Below are positions 1-6,617 of a stretch of 8,044 nt of DNA, in pieces (positions within the stretch are counted from its first letter, which is position 1; the number at the start of each line of letters is the position of its first letter). This DNA is from Bacteroidetes bacterium UBA4009 (GTDB lineage Bacteria; Bacteroidota; Bacteroidia; NS11-12g; UBA9320). The notes under the pieces were generated by a model, which had not been told where the DNA came from, made no database searches, and saw only the letters and a list, made by a program, of their open reading frames with translations. Position numbers and translations under genes: made by a program. The DNA is taken from positions 1-8,044 of the forward strand of contig DGBH01000098.1 in the NCBI GenBank assembly GCA_002384205.1, in the 5' to 3' direction.

Positions 1-13
1 AAAAATTACACGA

Positions 14-559
14 ATGACATTGTACTTATCAGATATCGTTTCCGTTTCAGGCAAGCCAGGATTGCACAAACTTGTAGGCAAAAGATCTAACGGACTAATT
101 GTAGAATCCTTAGATGGAACAGGCAAAAGGTTTCCCACTAGCGTGAATCAAAAAGTATCTTTCTTGAGTGACATATCCATATACACCTACGACGGAGATG
201 AGAAATTAGAAGTCATTCTGAAGAAACTAGATGTAAGTGTAAAAGGTGGCCTTGCGTTAGTTACTAAAAAAAGTAGTGTGGAAGAAATTCAAGGATTTTT
301 CCGCAAGGTAGTTGAGAACTTTGACGAAGAACAGGTGTATAATTCAGATATCTTAAAGTTAGCTAATTGGTACACCATACTAAAAGATGTTTTAGATTTT
401 GAAAACCTCTCTAAGCCAGAAGAAGCAGATGGTGAAAAAGATGCAACTAAGAAAGCAGCTAAAGCAGCTCCCAAAAAGGCTGTAGCTAAACCGGCTCCGA
501 AGGCTCAAAGCAAAGCAAAAGGTGGCGTTAAAAAAGCGGGAAATCTTAAAGCTGGATAG
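14..559 (+). CDS. DUF5606 domain protein with Lys/Ala-rich C-terminal tail
   Basis: A 181-residue protein of unknown function. The first ~130 residues match the DUF5606 pattern of Bacteroidota: the opening ISVSGKPGLHKLV-type segment (here SDIVSVSGKPGLHKLVG, residues 6-22), then GLIVESLDGTGKRFP and VSFLSDISIYT. The core is soluble, without signal peptide or membrane segment, so it should be cytoplasmic. From about residue 134 the protein becomes a low-complexity tail of Lys, Ala and Pro (KKAAKAAPKKAVAKPAPK and similar), resembling histone-H1-like or nucleic-acid-binding tails; that function is inference. The ATG at 14 fits the family N-terminus. Only 13 bases lie upstream, so its promoter is not visible. 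It ends 7 bp before the stop of a convergent membrane-protein gene. The family call is from memory of conserved motifs. Confidence 0.85.
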   Translation: MTLYLSDIVSVSGKPGLHKLVGKRSNGLIVESLDGTGKRFPTSVNQKVSFLSDISIYTYDGDEKLEVILKKLDVSVKGGLALVTKKSSVEEIQGFFRKVVENFDEEQVYNSDILKLANWYTILKDVLDFENLSKPEEADGEKDATKKAAKAAPKKAVAKPAPKAQSKAKGGVKKAGNLKAG

Positions 560-566
560 AGTCGAT

Positions 567-983
567 TTATGGATTAGCACCTGCTAATCTGGCGCCTAAC
601 CAACCCATTGGTAGGTAAGCAAATACCAAGTCTACAAGGGATGGTATAATGGGTGATTTAATCAAATAGACCATTGATATTCCACCTATTAAAAAAAATA
701 ATCCAAAGATATAGCCTGGGATCATGGTATTGCCTAGCCAGATTTTAGCGGCGATAAAAGCCGATACAAATGTACCAAGCGCATGTGCCCAAAAGGGTAT
801 TACAAAGTGTTTCCAGGAGTACATATGTATATGTGTTTGGATGGAATCTAGATTATTAGGGTCTACTCCTTCAGGTAGTGGAATTATGGAGCTACTTATG
901 TTTATCAGCCACCCGTTTAAAATTATGCCGACTGCTGCTCCTATCGTTAAGGCTAGGGTATTTCTAAGTATTTTAGGTATCAT
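567..983 (-). CDS. Four-helix integral membrane protein, unknown function
   Basis: A 138-residue protein with four predicted membrane helices at about residues 8-35, 59-81, 86-106 and 112-132. Between helices 1 and 2 is a polar loop with PEGVDP and an IHMYSWKHF segment. Helix 2 begins PFWAHALGT, and the last helix ends YLPMGWLGARL. I recall similar patterns (PEGVDP, KHF, PF-AHALGT, PMGWLG) in uncharacterised bacterial membrane proteins, but no function is known to me. It lacks the EAA loop of ABC permeases, so it is not an obvious permease partner for the upstream solute-binding lipoprotein. Its ATG (983-981) overlaps the lipoprotein stop as ATGA, which implies co-transcription and translational coupling. 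The ORF itself is well supported; the role is open. Confidence 0.85.
   Translation of the reverse strand: MIPKILRNTLALTIGAAVGIILNGWLINISSSIIPLPEGVDPNNLDSIQTHIHMYSWKHFVIPFWAHALGTFVSAFIAAKIWLGNTMIPGYIFGLFFLIGGISMVYLIKSPIIPSLVDLVFAYLPMGWLGARLAGANP
572..589. repeat. 7-bp hairpin at convergent gene ends
   Basis: GATTAGC (572-578), a four-base loop, then GCTAATC (583-589) form a perfect stem. It lies 12 bp after the DUF5606 stop and inside the last codons of the opposing membrane-protein gene. It may help end transcripts of the + gene, but no T-run follows on either strand, so it is not a standard intrinsic terminator. It could also be chance within the coding sequence for the C-terminal LAGA residues. 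Confidence 0.3.
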
Positions 984-2602
984 TTTTTTGAATTAGGAAG
1001 CTGATTTAATGTTGTTTGTCTGAGGTCCATTTGGTTTAACGAATTTATAATCAACCCATTTACAGCTTGACTTCTAATCCAAATACTCTCATCATAAAAT
1101 AGCAAGGCAAAAGGTTGATTCTGGGATAAGTTTTCTTCTAAGGTCGTAAATATTTCGGCGCGTTTTGTTAGATCTGTTTCTTTCAGTAATAACTCATAAT
1201 TTGCATCAAAAAAAGCGTTTTCATAACGTGTATAGTTAGGGCCGTTAGGGGCCTTGTTTGGGCCATAAAAACAAGCCATATAATTTTCTCCATCTGGGTA
1301 ATCAGCAATCCAACTTCCTCTAAAAAATGACAAATCGCCAACTGATTTTTGTTGTTTGAGTAAGCTTGAAGGGACTACTTCTATTTTTAGCTGAATTCCG
1401 ACAGCGGCACAATTTTTTTGAACCAAAATGCACAAATCTAAGTAATCTCTGGTGGTAGTTAGGAGGATTGGTTTCGTCTGCTTAATTCCACTTTTTATTA
1501 GGCATTCTTTTGCTTTAGAGGGGTTGAAAAGTGGTTCTTTTGCTTCTCGATAAGAGGGGAGTCCTGTGGGTGAGAAACCCCCATCTGCTGCCTGCCCAAC
1601 ATTATTACGCAAATAGGTAATCATGGCTTCTCGGTTTATAGCGTAGCTTATTGCTTTTCGAAAGTAGAGATTGTGTACCGGAGAGATGTTGTCTTCTACA
1701 TTAAATGCCAGGTACTCTGTGTTTAGGTATGGGCTTTTAATTAAGGTGAAGTCTTTAGCATACTTACTTTGTAAAGCGCCCTGTGCATTTAATATCTCAT
1801 CCTTAAACGAACTCTCTAAGCCTGTAAATAGGTCTAATTTTCCTTGTGAAAATTCTAAAAGCTCCGTTTGTTTGCTTTGTATGAAAGAAATAGAAATAGC
1901 ATCCAGCCTAGGTATGGGGTTACTTATGGTAGATTCAAAGTAATTATCGTTCTTAAGAAAGTTAAGCTTTATGCCATCCTGCCAGTTCGCAAAACGAAAG
2001 GGGCCAGTTCCAACAGGATGTTTGCCAAAATCTAGTCCATAATGAGTGACAGCTTCTTGCGGCACAACATAACAGTATGCCATGGTTAAAAGACTCAACA
2101 GAGGAGTAAAGGGCTTCTTTAGATTTACTTGAAGTGTAAAGTCATCCAGAGCAATAAACGGATTAGTGTCTGCTATAATGCCATTGAAAATCCACGCTCC
2201 ATCTGATGCTGTTTTGGGATCGATTAGCCTGGTGAAGGTGTAAACAAAATCCTTGGCTTTTACCGTTCTTTTTGCGCCGTTAAAAATAGGGTCATTGTGG
2301 AAAAGTACGTCTTCTCGGAGTATAAAAGTATATGTTTTTGAATCGTTAGAAATGGACCAGCTTTTAGCGATAGCAGGCGCTATGTTTAGGTCCTTGTCTA
2401 GTTGAAGTAAGCCGCTAAATAGTTGATTTACAGCTCTTATATTTTCTTGGGTTCTTGCAAAAGCCGGATCTAACGAGGTAATTCCTGTCGGACTATTGAA
2501 ACGAATTGTTTGATATTTTTTGGAATCGGGAGAAGTGTGACAAGAAATCAACATAAAACCTATGTGAATAACTATGAAAAACCTGTTAATTACACCGCGC
2601 AT
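980..2602 (-). CDS. Peptide/nickel-type ABC transporter solute-binding lipoprotein (SBP_bac_5)
   Basis: A 540-residue protein of the oligopeptide/dipeptide-binding family (OppA/DppA-like). With the ATG at 2602 it begins with a lipoprotein signal peptide: MRGVINRFF, a hydrophobic core, and lipobox LISC with Cys21 as the predicted acylated residue. Family landmarks include SLDPAFAR (43-50), YTFILREDVLFHNDP (91-105), the AKDFVYTFTRLIDP segment (116-129), GTGPFRFANW (198-207) and RKAISYAINREAM in the second lobe. It should sit in a periplasmic membrane leaflet and bind peptides or another small ligand; the actual ligand cannot be read. After Cys21 comes HTSPDSKK, with no acidic surface-export motif. 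An in-frame ATG at 2668 would add 22 residues before the signal peptide and overlap the divergent gene, so I reject it. No permease or ATPase gene is present; the next gene is the coupled four-helix protein. Confidence 0.9.
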   Translation of the reverse strand: MRGVINRFFIVIHIGFMLISCHTSPDSKKYQTIRFNSPTGITSLDPAFARTQENIRAVNQLFSGLLQLDKDLNIAPAIAKSWSISNDSKTYTFILREDVLFHNDPIFNGAKRTVKAKDFVYTFTRLIDPKTASDGAWIFNGIIADTNPFIALDDFTLQVNLKKPFTPLLSLLTMAYCYVVPQEAVTHYGLDFGKHPVGTGPFRFANWQDGIKLNFLKNDNYFESTISNPIPRLDAISISFIQSKQTELLEFSQGKLDLFTGLESSFKDEILNAQGALQSKYAKDFTLIKSPYLNTEYLAFNVEDNISPVHNLYFRKAISYAINREAMITYLRNNVGQAADGGFSPTGLPSYREAKEPLFNPSKAKECLIKSGIKQTKPILLTTTRDYLDLCILVQKNCAAVGIQLKIEVVPSSLLKQQKSVGDLSFFRGSWIADYPDGENYMACFYGPNKAPNGPNYTRYENAFFDANYELLLKETDLTKRAEIFTTLEENLSQNQPFALLFYDESIWIRSQAVNGLIINSLNQMDLRQTTLNQLPNSKK

Positions 2603-2610
2603 AATCGGAG

Positions 2611-2618
2611 TAGATTTG
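2611..2618 (+). promoter_or_regulatory. Putative -7 box TAGATTTG for the UPF0173-parA-parB operon
   Basis: TAGATTTG matches the Bacteroidota housekeeping -7 consensus TAnnTTTG exactly and lies 11 bp before the TTG (2630) and 20 bp before the GTG (2639) start candidates of the hydrolase gene. Transcription would begin around 2621-2626, giving a very short leader. I see no convincing -33 TTG element upstream. The box is in the 27-bp gap between divergent genes, so it probably competes with the lipoprotein promoter. Confidence 0.45.
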
Positions 2619-2629
2619 AATTTTAAAGT

Positions 2630-3325
2630 TTGATAACGGTGCGACCACAGATTACTTATTACGGACATTCTTGCTTCTCTATACTAATTGGGGGTAAAAA
2701 TATACTGTTTGATCCATTTATTACGCCAAATCCCAAGGCTAATATGGTCGATGTTTCCACAATTAAGCCAGATTTTATATGCATATCACATGGTCATGGT
2801 GACCATGTAGCAGATGCGGTACGTATTGCTAAACAAAGCAATGCTCAAGTGCTGGCGGCCTATGAAGTTACGGAGTGGCTTACTAATCAAGGTGTTGTAA
2901 ACTGTATTCCTATGAATATCGGAGGAACCGTAAACCTAGGTTTTTGTACTATTCAAATGGTGAAAGCAGAACACAGTAGCTCATTCCCAGACGGTTCTTA
3001 TGCAGGTAATGCAGCAGGTTTTGTGCTTAAAAGTAGCGAAGCCACCTTCTATTATGCAGGAGATACTGCACTTACCTTGGATATGCAACTTATTCCTTTG
3101 ACAGCCAAGTTAGACTTTGCGTTTTTGCCGATAGGAGATAACTTTACGATGGGGATAAAAGATGCAGCCAGAGCAGCAAAATTAGTTCAGTGTAAAAAAG
3201 TGGTAGGAATGCATTTTGATACATTTTTACCGATAGAAATAAATCACAGTGAAGCGCTCGAACATTTCGAAAATGAGCAGTTACAACTCACGCTTCCTTT
3301 AATAAACCAAACCTTTCAATTATAA
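2630..3325 (+). CDS. UPF0173 family metal-dependent hydrolase (metallo-beta-lactamase fold)
   Basis: Up to 231 residues of a UPF0173-type metallo-beta-lactamase-fold hydrolase. The zinc ligands of the fold are present: the SHGHGDH motif (H54, H56, D58, H59), H115 in KAEHSSS, D145 in YYAGDTA and H195 in GMHFDTF. The N-terminal ITYYGHSCF and FDPFITPNP segments are typical of this family, which is shorter than RNase Z or lactamases. The biological substrate is not known to me. An in-frame TAA at 2624 excludes an earlier start and no ATG is available near the N-terminus: the options are TTG at 2630 or GTG at 2639, the latter giving MRPQITYYGHS, closest to the usual family start. No signal peptide, so cytoplasmic. 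It ends 8 bp before parA and is probably co-transcribed with it. Confidence 0.92.
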   Translation: MITVRPQITYYGHSCFSILIGGKNILFDPFITPNPKANMVDVSTIKPDFICISHGHGDHVADAVRIAKQSNAQVLAAYEVTEWLTNQGVVNCIPMNIGGTVNLGFCTIQMVKAEHSSSFPDGSYAGNAAGFVLKSSEATFYYAGDTALTLDMQLIPLTAKLDFAFLPIGDNFTMGIKDAARAAKLVQCKKVVGMHFDTFLPIEINHSEALEHFENEQLQLTLPLINQTFQL

Positions 3326-3333
3326 TATAAAAC

Positions 3334-4134
3334 ATGTCAAAAATTATTTGCGTTGCAAACCAAAAAGGTGGAGTAGGTAAGACTACTACAGCCACTAATC
3401 TAGCGCATAGCCTTGCTATTTTAGAAAATAAAGTATTGCTTGTTGACGCTGATCCGCAAGCCAATACCACTTCTCATCTTGGCTTTGACCCAAAAAATAT
3501 TAGGTTAGGTTTATATGAACTTATGGTGCAAGATATGGAGCCATCAGACGCTATTTTAGATACGCAATACGAGTATTTAAAACTTCTTCCTGCTAATATT
3601 GATCTGGTTGGTGCTGAAATAGAAATGATTGACTTACCAAATAGGGAGAGAATCATGGCTAAGCTATTTGCTAAGATCAGAGATAACTATGATTTCATTA
3701 TTATTGACTGTTCACCATCACTCGGATTAATCACTACCAATGCGTTGGGTGCATCTGATTCGGTAGTAATACCCGTGCAGTGCGAGTATTTTGCATTGGA
3801 AGGTTTAGGTAAACTACTCAATACTATCAAAATAATTCAACGCAGTATAAATACTAACCTAGAAATAGAGGGACTATTGCTTACAATGCATGATTCGCGT
3901 TTACGACTATCAAACCAAGTTGTAGAAGAAGTTAAGCTTCATTTCCAACAATTGGTTTTTGATACCATCATTAAAAGAAATACCACCTTAAGTGAAGCTC
4001 CAAGTTTTGGAGTTCCTGTGCTTGAATTTGATGCAACGGCCGTAGGTAGCGTCGGATATTTAAACTTAGCAAGGGAAATTCTACAAAAAAATGGAATGAC
4101 CAAAATTAGCGAAGAAGAAAGGATTATTCAATAA
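3334..4134 (+). CDS. parA: Chromosome partitioning ATPase ParA (Soj family)
   Basis: A 266-residue ParA/Soj ATPase, which binds DNA non-specifically in its ATP dimer form and moves or positions ParB-parS complexes during chromosome segregation. The deviant Walker A motif KGGVGKTTT spans residues 11-19 with signature Lys11 and Lys16; Walker A' is VLLVDADPQANTTSHLG (34-50); Walker B is FIIIDCSPSLG (121-131, Asp125). VQCEYFALEGL (148-158) and RNTTLSEAPSFGVPVLEFD (215-233) are typical of chromosomal ParA. There is no long N-terminal DNA-binding extension, which fits the small chromosomal type rather than plasmid type Ia. The ATG at 3334 gives the standard MSKIICVANQKGG start. The gene is 8 bp after the UPF0173 gene and abuts parB directly, consistent with one operon. 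Confidence 0.97.
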   Translation: MSKIICVANQKGGVGKTTTATNLAHSLAILENKVLLVDADPQANTTSHLGFDPKNIRLGLYELMVQDMEPSDAILDTQYEYLKLLPANIDLVGAEIEMIDLPNRERIMAKLFAKIRDNYDFIIIDCSPSLGLITTNALGASDSVVIPVQCEYFALEGLGKLLNTIKIIQRSINTNLEIEGLLLTMHDSRLRLSNQVVEEVKLHFQQLVFDTIIKRNTTLSEAPSFGVPVLEFDATAVGSVGYLNLAREILQKNGMTKISEEERIIQ

Positions 4135-5016
4135 ATGACCAAGAAAGTATTAGGAAGAGGACTTAGTGCGTTGCTCGAAAACGCAGATACCGACATAACG
4201 GGGCTAGAACCGAAGGCACTTCATAGCATTGCCGAGATTAAGATCAGCCAAATTATAGCGAATCCATTTCAACCTCGCACAGAGTTTGATGAGGAAGCTT
4301 TGAATGAATTGTCAGAGTCTATTAAAGTGCATGGAATTATACAACCTATAACTGTTCGTAAAATAGGATATGAAAAGTATGAACTAATAAGTGGTGAACG
4401 CAGAACCCGAGCTTCAATCCTTGCGGGGTTAAATGCGATTCCTGCGTACATACGACTTGCTAATGACCAGCAAATGCTGGAAATGGCACTTATTGAAAAC
4501 ATACAACGCGAAAATTTAAACTCCATCGAGGTGGCGCTATCCTATAAGCGTTTATTGGACGAGTGTGGACTTAAACAGGAGGAATTAGGGGATAGGGTAG
4601 GAAAGAAACGAAGTACGGTTAATAACTATCTTAGGTTACTTAAACTGCCTGACGAAATACAAATGGCAATCAAAGAAGGTGAGCTTATGATGGGGCACGC
4701 CAGGGCTTTGGTTAACGTGGAAAATCCCGAAAATCAGTTGGCTATTTTTAGAGCAGTTATAAATGGCAGTTTATCGGTTCGCCAAGTAGAAGATTTAGTT
4801 CGTACCGAAAAAGAAACACCCGCTGATACAGGAACTCATAGCAGAGCTGCAGCTAAATACTTTGATTTTACCAATTTTCTTAAGGATAAAGCAAGTATTG
4901 AGAAAAAATTTAATACGGATATACGTTTTAAGTCTCGTTCTAATGATAATGGAACCATCATAATAAGTTTTTCTTCTAAAGAACAATTAGAAGAGATTCT
5001 TAGCAAAATGGTTTAA
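4135..5016 (+). CDS. parB: Chromosome partitioning protein ParB (Spo0J family)
   Basis: A 293-residue ParB, the CTP-dependent DNA clamp that loads at parS sites and works with ParA in chromosome segregation. The opening KKVLGRGLSALL (3-14) is the typical N-terminal ParA-interacting segment. The N-terminal domain contains NPFQPR (43-48), the GERRTRA CTP-binding motif (87-93) and ENIQREN (121-127). A helix-turn-helix follows at about 145-167 (LKQEELGDRVGKKRSTVNNYL), then GHARAL (187-192). A linker around 224-238 leads to a C-terminal dimerisation domain (about 240-293). The start is the ATG joined directly to the parA stop (TAAATG), preceded by an AGGA that lies rather far away for a ribosome site; coupling to parA is likely. 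No clear parS palindrome is visible in the window. Confidence 0.97.
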   Translation: MTKKVLGRGLSALLENADTDITGLEPKALHSIAEIKISQIIANPFQPRTEFDEEALNELSESIKVHGIIQPITVRKIGYEKYELISGERRTRASILAGLNAIPAYIRLANDQQMLEMALIENIQRENLNSIEVALSYKRLLDECGLKQEELGDRVGKKRSTVNNYLRLLKLPDEIQMAIKEGELMMGHARALVNVENPENQLAIFRAVINGSLSVRQVEDLVRTEKETPADTGTHSRAAAKYFDFTNFLKDKASIEKKFNTDIRFKSRSNDNGTIIISFSSKEQLEEILSKMV

Positions 5017-5017
5017 T

Positions 5018-5027
5018 TACTTTTGCA
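5018..5027 (+). promoter_or_regulatory. Bacteroidota -7 promoter box TACTTTTGCA upstream of the DUF5683 gene
   Basis: TACTTTTG (5018-5025) fits TAnnTTTG exactly and is followed by CA, a common extension in this phylum. It begins 1 bp after the parB stop, and the box with its CA extension leaves only 4 bp before the DUF5683 ATG (5032). Transcription starting about 6-8 bp downstream would yield a leaderless or nearly leaderless message. No obvious -33 TTG is visible because the upstream DNA is the constrained end of parB. Confidence 0.55.
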
Positions 5028-5031
5028 CCCG

Positions 5032-5613
5032 ATGTTGCGGAGTTTTTTTATAGGTAGTATACTTTGTTGTGTGATTTACGTTACCTCGGCTCAAACACCG
5101 TATCATCACGATTATTTCAACCAAAAGTCGATTAATTCACCATGTAAAGGGCAAAAAGATTCTGTAAAATGGGCAGACCCCAAAAAAGCAACTGTTCTTG
5201 CCTTGTCATTTCCTGGAGCTGGACAGATTTATAATAAAAGGTATTGGAAGGCGGGTGTTGTATATGCCGGTTTTGGTGGATTGCTTTATATGTGGAAATA
5301 TAATACCGACAGTCTACAAAAGTATCAGGATATATATGTTTCAAAGCTAGATACGAGTGGGCTAGATCTGGCACCTAATCGGTCTGAAGCGTCTATAAAA
5401 AGTGATCGAGATTTTCATCGCAGATATAGAGATATTTCGCTCTTAGGTTTTGTCGGACTTTATGCCTTACAAGCTATAGATGCCAATGTAGATGCTCATC
5501 TTAAAGAATTTAAAGTAAATAAAGAATTAAGTTTGAAACTAACCCCCGAAATATACTCTACCAAGCATAATATGGGGTATTACAATGGTTTTACGCTCAC
5601 AATGAAGTTTTAA
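5032..5613 (+). CDS. DUF5683 domain envelope protein
   Basis: A 193-residue protein matching DUF5683 of Bacteroidota. An N-terminal signal peptide (MLRSFFIGSILCC... with TSA before Gln21) implies export, with likely cleavage after Ala20. The family core is WADPKKATVLALSFPGAGQ beginning near residue 47, then QIYNKRYWKAGVVYAGFGG (65-83), with hydrophobic stretches at about 53-64 and 74-88. A second conserved block is RYRDISLLGFVGLYALQAID (130-149) and NVDAHLKEF (152-160). No enzyme motif is visible and the function is unknown; location is probably periplasm or outer membrane. The reading frame extends upstream to a TTG at 5023, but that codon lies inside the -7 box and would place two extra residues before the signal peptide, so ATG 5032 is chosen. 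I recall the order parA-parB-DUF5683 as common in this phylum. Confidence 0.88.
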   Translation: MLRSFFIGSILCCVIYVTSAQTPYHHDYFNQKSINSPCKGQKDSVKWADPKKATVLALSFPGAGQIYNKRYWKAGVVYAGFGGLLYMWKYNTDSLQKYQDIYVSKLDTSGLDLAPNRSEASIKSDRDFHRRYRDISLLGFVGLYALQAIDANVDAHLKEFKVNKELSLKLTPEIYSTKHNMGYYNGFTLTMKF

Positions 5614-5646
5614 ACAAAAAAAAGAACATTAAAATTTAAAAGTAAC

Positions 5647-6534
5647 ATGCAAAATATTTCAGTAATCGGTTCAGGAACAATGGGTAATGGAATTGCTCAT
5701 GTATTTGCTCAAAATGGCTACAAGGTTTCGCTTATAGATATTAATCAAGCCGCGCTCGACAAAGCATTAGCAACAATTGCTAAAAACTTAGACAGAATGG
5801 TTGCCAAAGAAAAAATTACAGAGGACCATAAAGCCTCGACCTTGGCTAATATCAGCACCCATACCGATATCGCAGATGGAGTGAAATCTGCTGAATTAGT
5901 AGTGGAAGCGGCCACTGAAAATAAGGATCTTAAATTTAAAATTTTTAAAGATATGGATGCATTTGCACCTGAAGGTTGCATTCTTGCCTCTAATACTTCG
6001 TCTATTAGCATTACAGAACTTGCTGCTCAAACCAATAGGGCAGATAAGGTGATTGGAATGCACTTTATGAATCCTGTACCAGTGATGTTACTCGTGGAAA
6101 TAATCAATGGATACAACACATCGAAAGAAGTGACCGCTTCTATTGATGAGCTGAGTAAGAAAATAGGAAAGATACCTGCTATGGCTAACGACTATCCCGG
6201 GTTTATAGCAAATAGAATATTAATGCCTATGATTAACGAGGCCATTTGGACACTTCATGAAGGAGTAGGAAAGGTTACCGAAATAGACACGGTTATGAAG
6301 TTAGGAATGGCACATCCAATGGGTCCATTGCAATTAGCTGATTTTATAGGTCTAGACGTATGTTTAGCCATATTACATGTACTTCATGATGGTTTTGGTA
6401 ATCCAAAATATGCACCTTGTCCGTTGTTAGTTAATATGGTGAATGCGGGTAAGAAAGGAGTGAAATCAGGTGAAGGTTTTTATTCTTGGACGCACGGCAC
6501 TAAAGAGCTAGTAGTCAGTGATAGCTTTTTATAA
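5647..6534 (+). CDS. hbd: 3-hydroxybutyryl-CoA dehydrogenase (3-hydroxyacyl-CoA dehydrogenase family)
   Basis: A 295-residue NAD(P)-dependent dehydrogenase interconverting 3-hydroxybutyryl-CoA and acetoacetyl-CoA, a step of short-chain acyl-CoA metabolism in the cytoplasm. The Rossmann loop GSGTMGNGIA is at 8-17, with the acidic residue Asp31 at the end of the second strand, favouring NAD. The catalytic set can be placed by spacing against the mammalian enzyme: Ser118 (NTSS), His139 (GMHFMNP), Glu151 (VEII) and Asn189 (FIANR), which preserve the Ser-21-His-12-Glu and His-50-Asn distances. The C-terminal domain has MNEA-like MINEAIWTLHEGVG (195-208), HPMGPLQLADFIGLD (223-237) and the final GVKSGEGFYSW (271-281). 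Length is normal for the stand-alone enzyme, without a fused enoyl-CoA hydratase. It lies 33 bp after the DUF5683 gene with no clear promoter box between, so read-through is plausible. Confidence 0.96.
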   Translation: MQNISVIGSGTMGNGIAHVFAQNGYKVSLIDINQAALDKALATIAKNLDRMVAKEKITEDHKASTLANISTHTDIADGVKSAELVVEAATENKDLKFKIFKDMDAFAPEGCILASNTSSISITELAAQTNRADKVIGMHFMNPVPVMLLVEIINGYNTSKEVTASIDELSKKIGKIPAMANDYPGFIANRILMPMINEAIWTLHEGVGKVTEIDTVMKLGMAHPMGPLQLADFIGLDVCLAILHVLHDGFGNPKYAPCPLLVNMVNAGKKGVKSGEGFYSWTHGTKELVVSDSFL

Positions 6535-6552
6535 AATCAAAATAGTTCTATC

Positions 6553-6602
6553 AATAAAGAAAACGCCATCTTAACTTAAGTTAAGATGGCGTTTTCTTTA
6601 TT
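6553..6602. terminator. Bidirectional intrinsic terminator, perfect 50-bp palindrome
   Basis: Every base from 6553 to 6577 pairs with 6578-6602, giving a perfect inverted repeat with 25-bp arms. The GC-rich core is CGCCATC/GATGGCG. The left end is A-rich (ATAAAGAAAA) and the right end T-rich (TTTTCTTTAT), so either strand yields a hairpin with a U-rich 3' side. It sits 18 bp after the hbd stop and 15 bp before the stop of the convergent cold-shock gene, as expected for a terminator shared by both. Confidence 0.92.
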
Positions 6603-6617
6603 AGAATATAAGTTTAT

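Noticed and set aside
724..996. 90-codon frame on the + strand opposite the four-helix membrane protein.
   Set aside because: It is the antisense shadow of a well-supported gene and shows no family resemblance of its own.
1671..1943. 90-codon frame on the + strand inside the solute-binding lipoprotein gene.
   Set aside because: Antisense shadow of a clear SBP_bac_5 gene, with no independent start signal.
2603..2668. 22-residue N-terminal extension of the solute-binding lipoprotein from an upstream ATG.
   Set aside because: It would bury the lipoprotein signal peptide behind a polar segment and overlap the start of the divergent hydrolase gene.
4709..4724. parS-like sequence within parB, containing ACGTGGAA.
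   Set aside because: It agrees with the parS consensus at only about 12 of 16 positions, lacks the central CACGTG palindrome, and the bases are explained by the codons for Val-Asn-Val-Glu-Asn next to the conserved GHAR motif.
5023..5031. TTG start for the DUF5683 protein at 5023.
   Set aside because: The TTG is part of the -7 box TACTTTTG, so it would lie upstream of the predicted transcript start; ATG 5032 gives a clean signal peptide.
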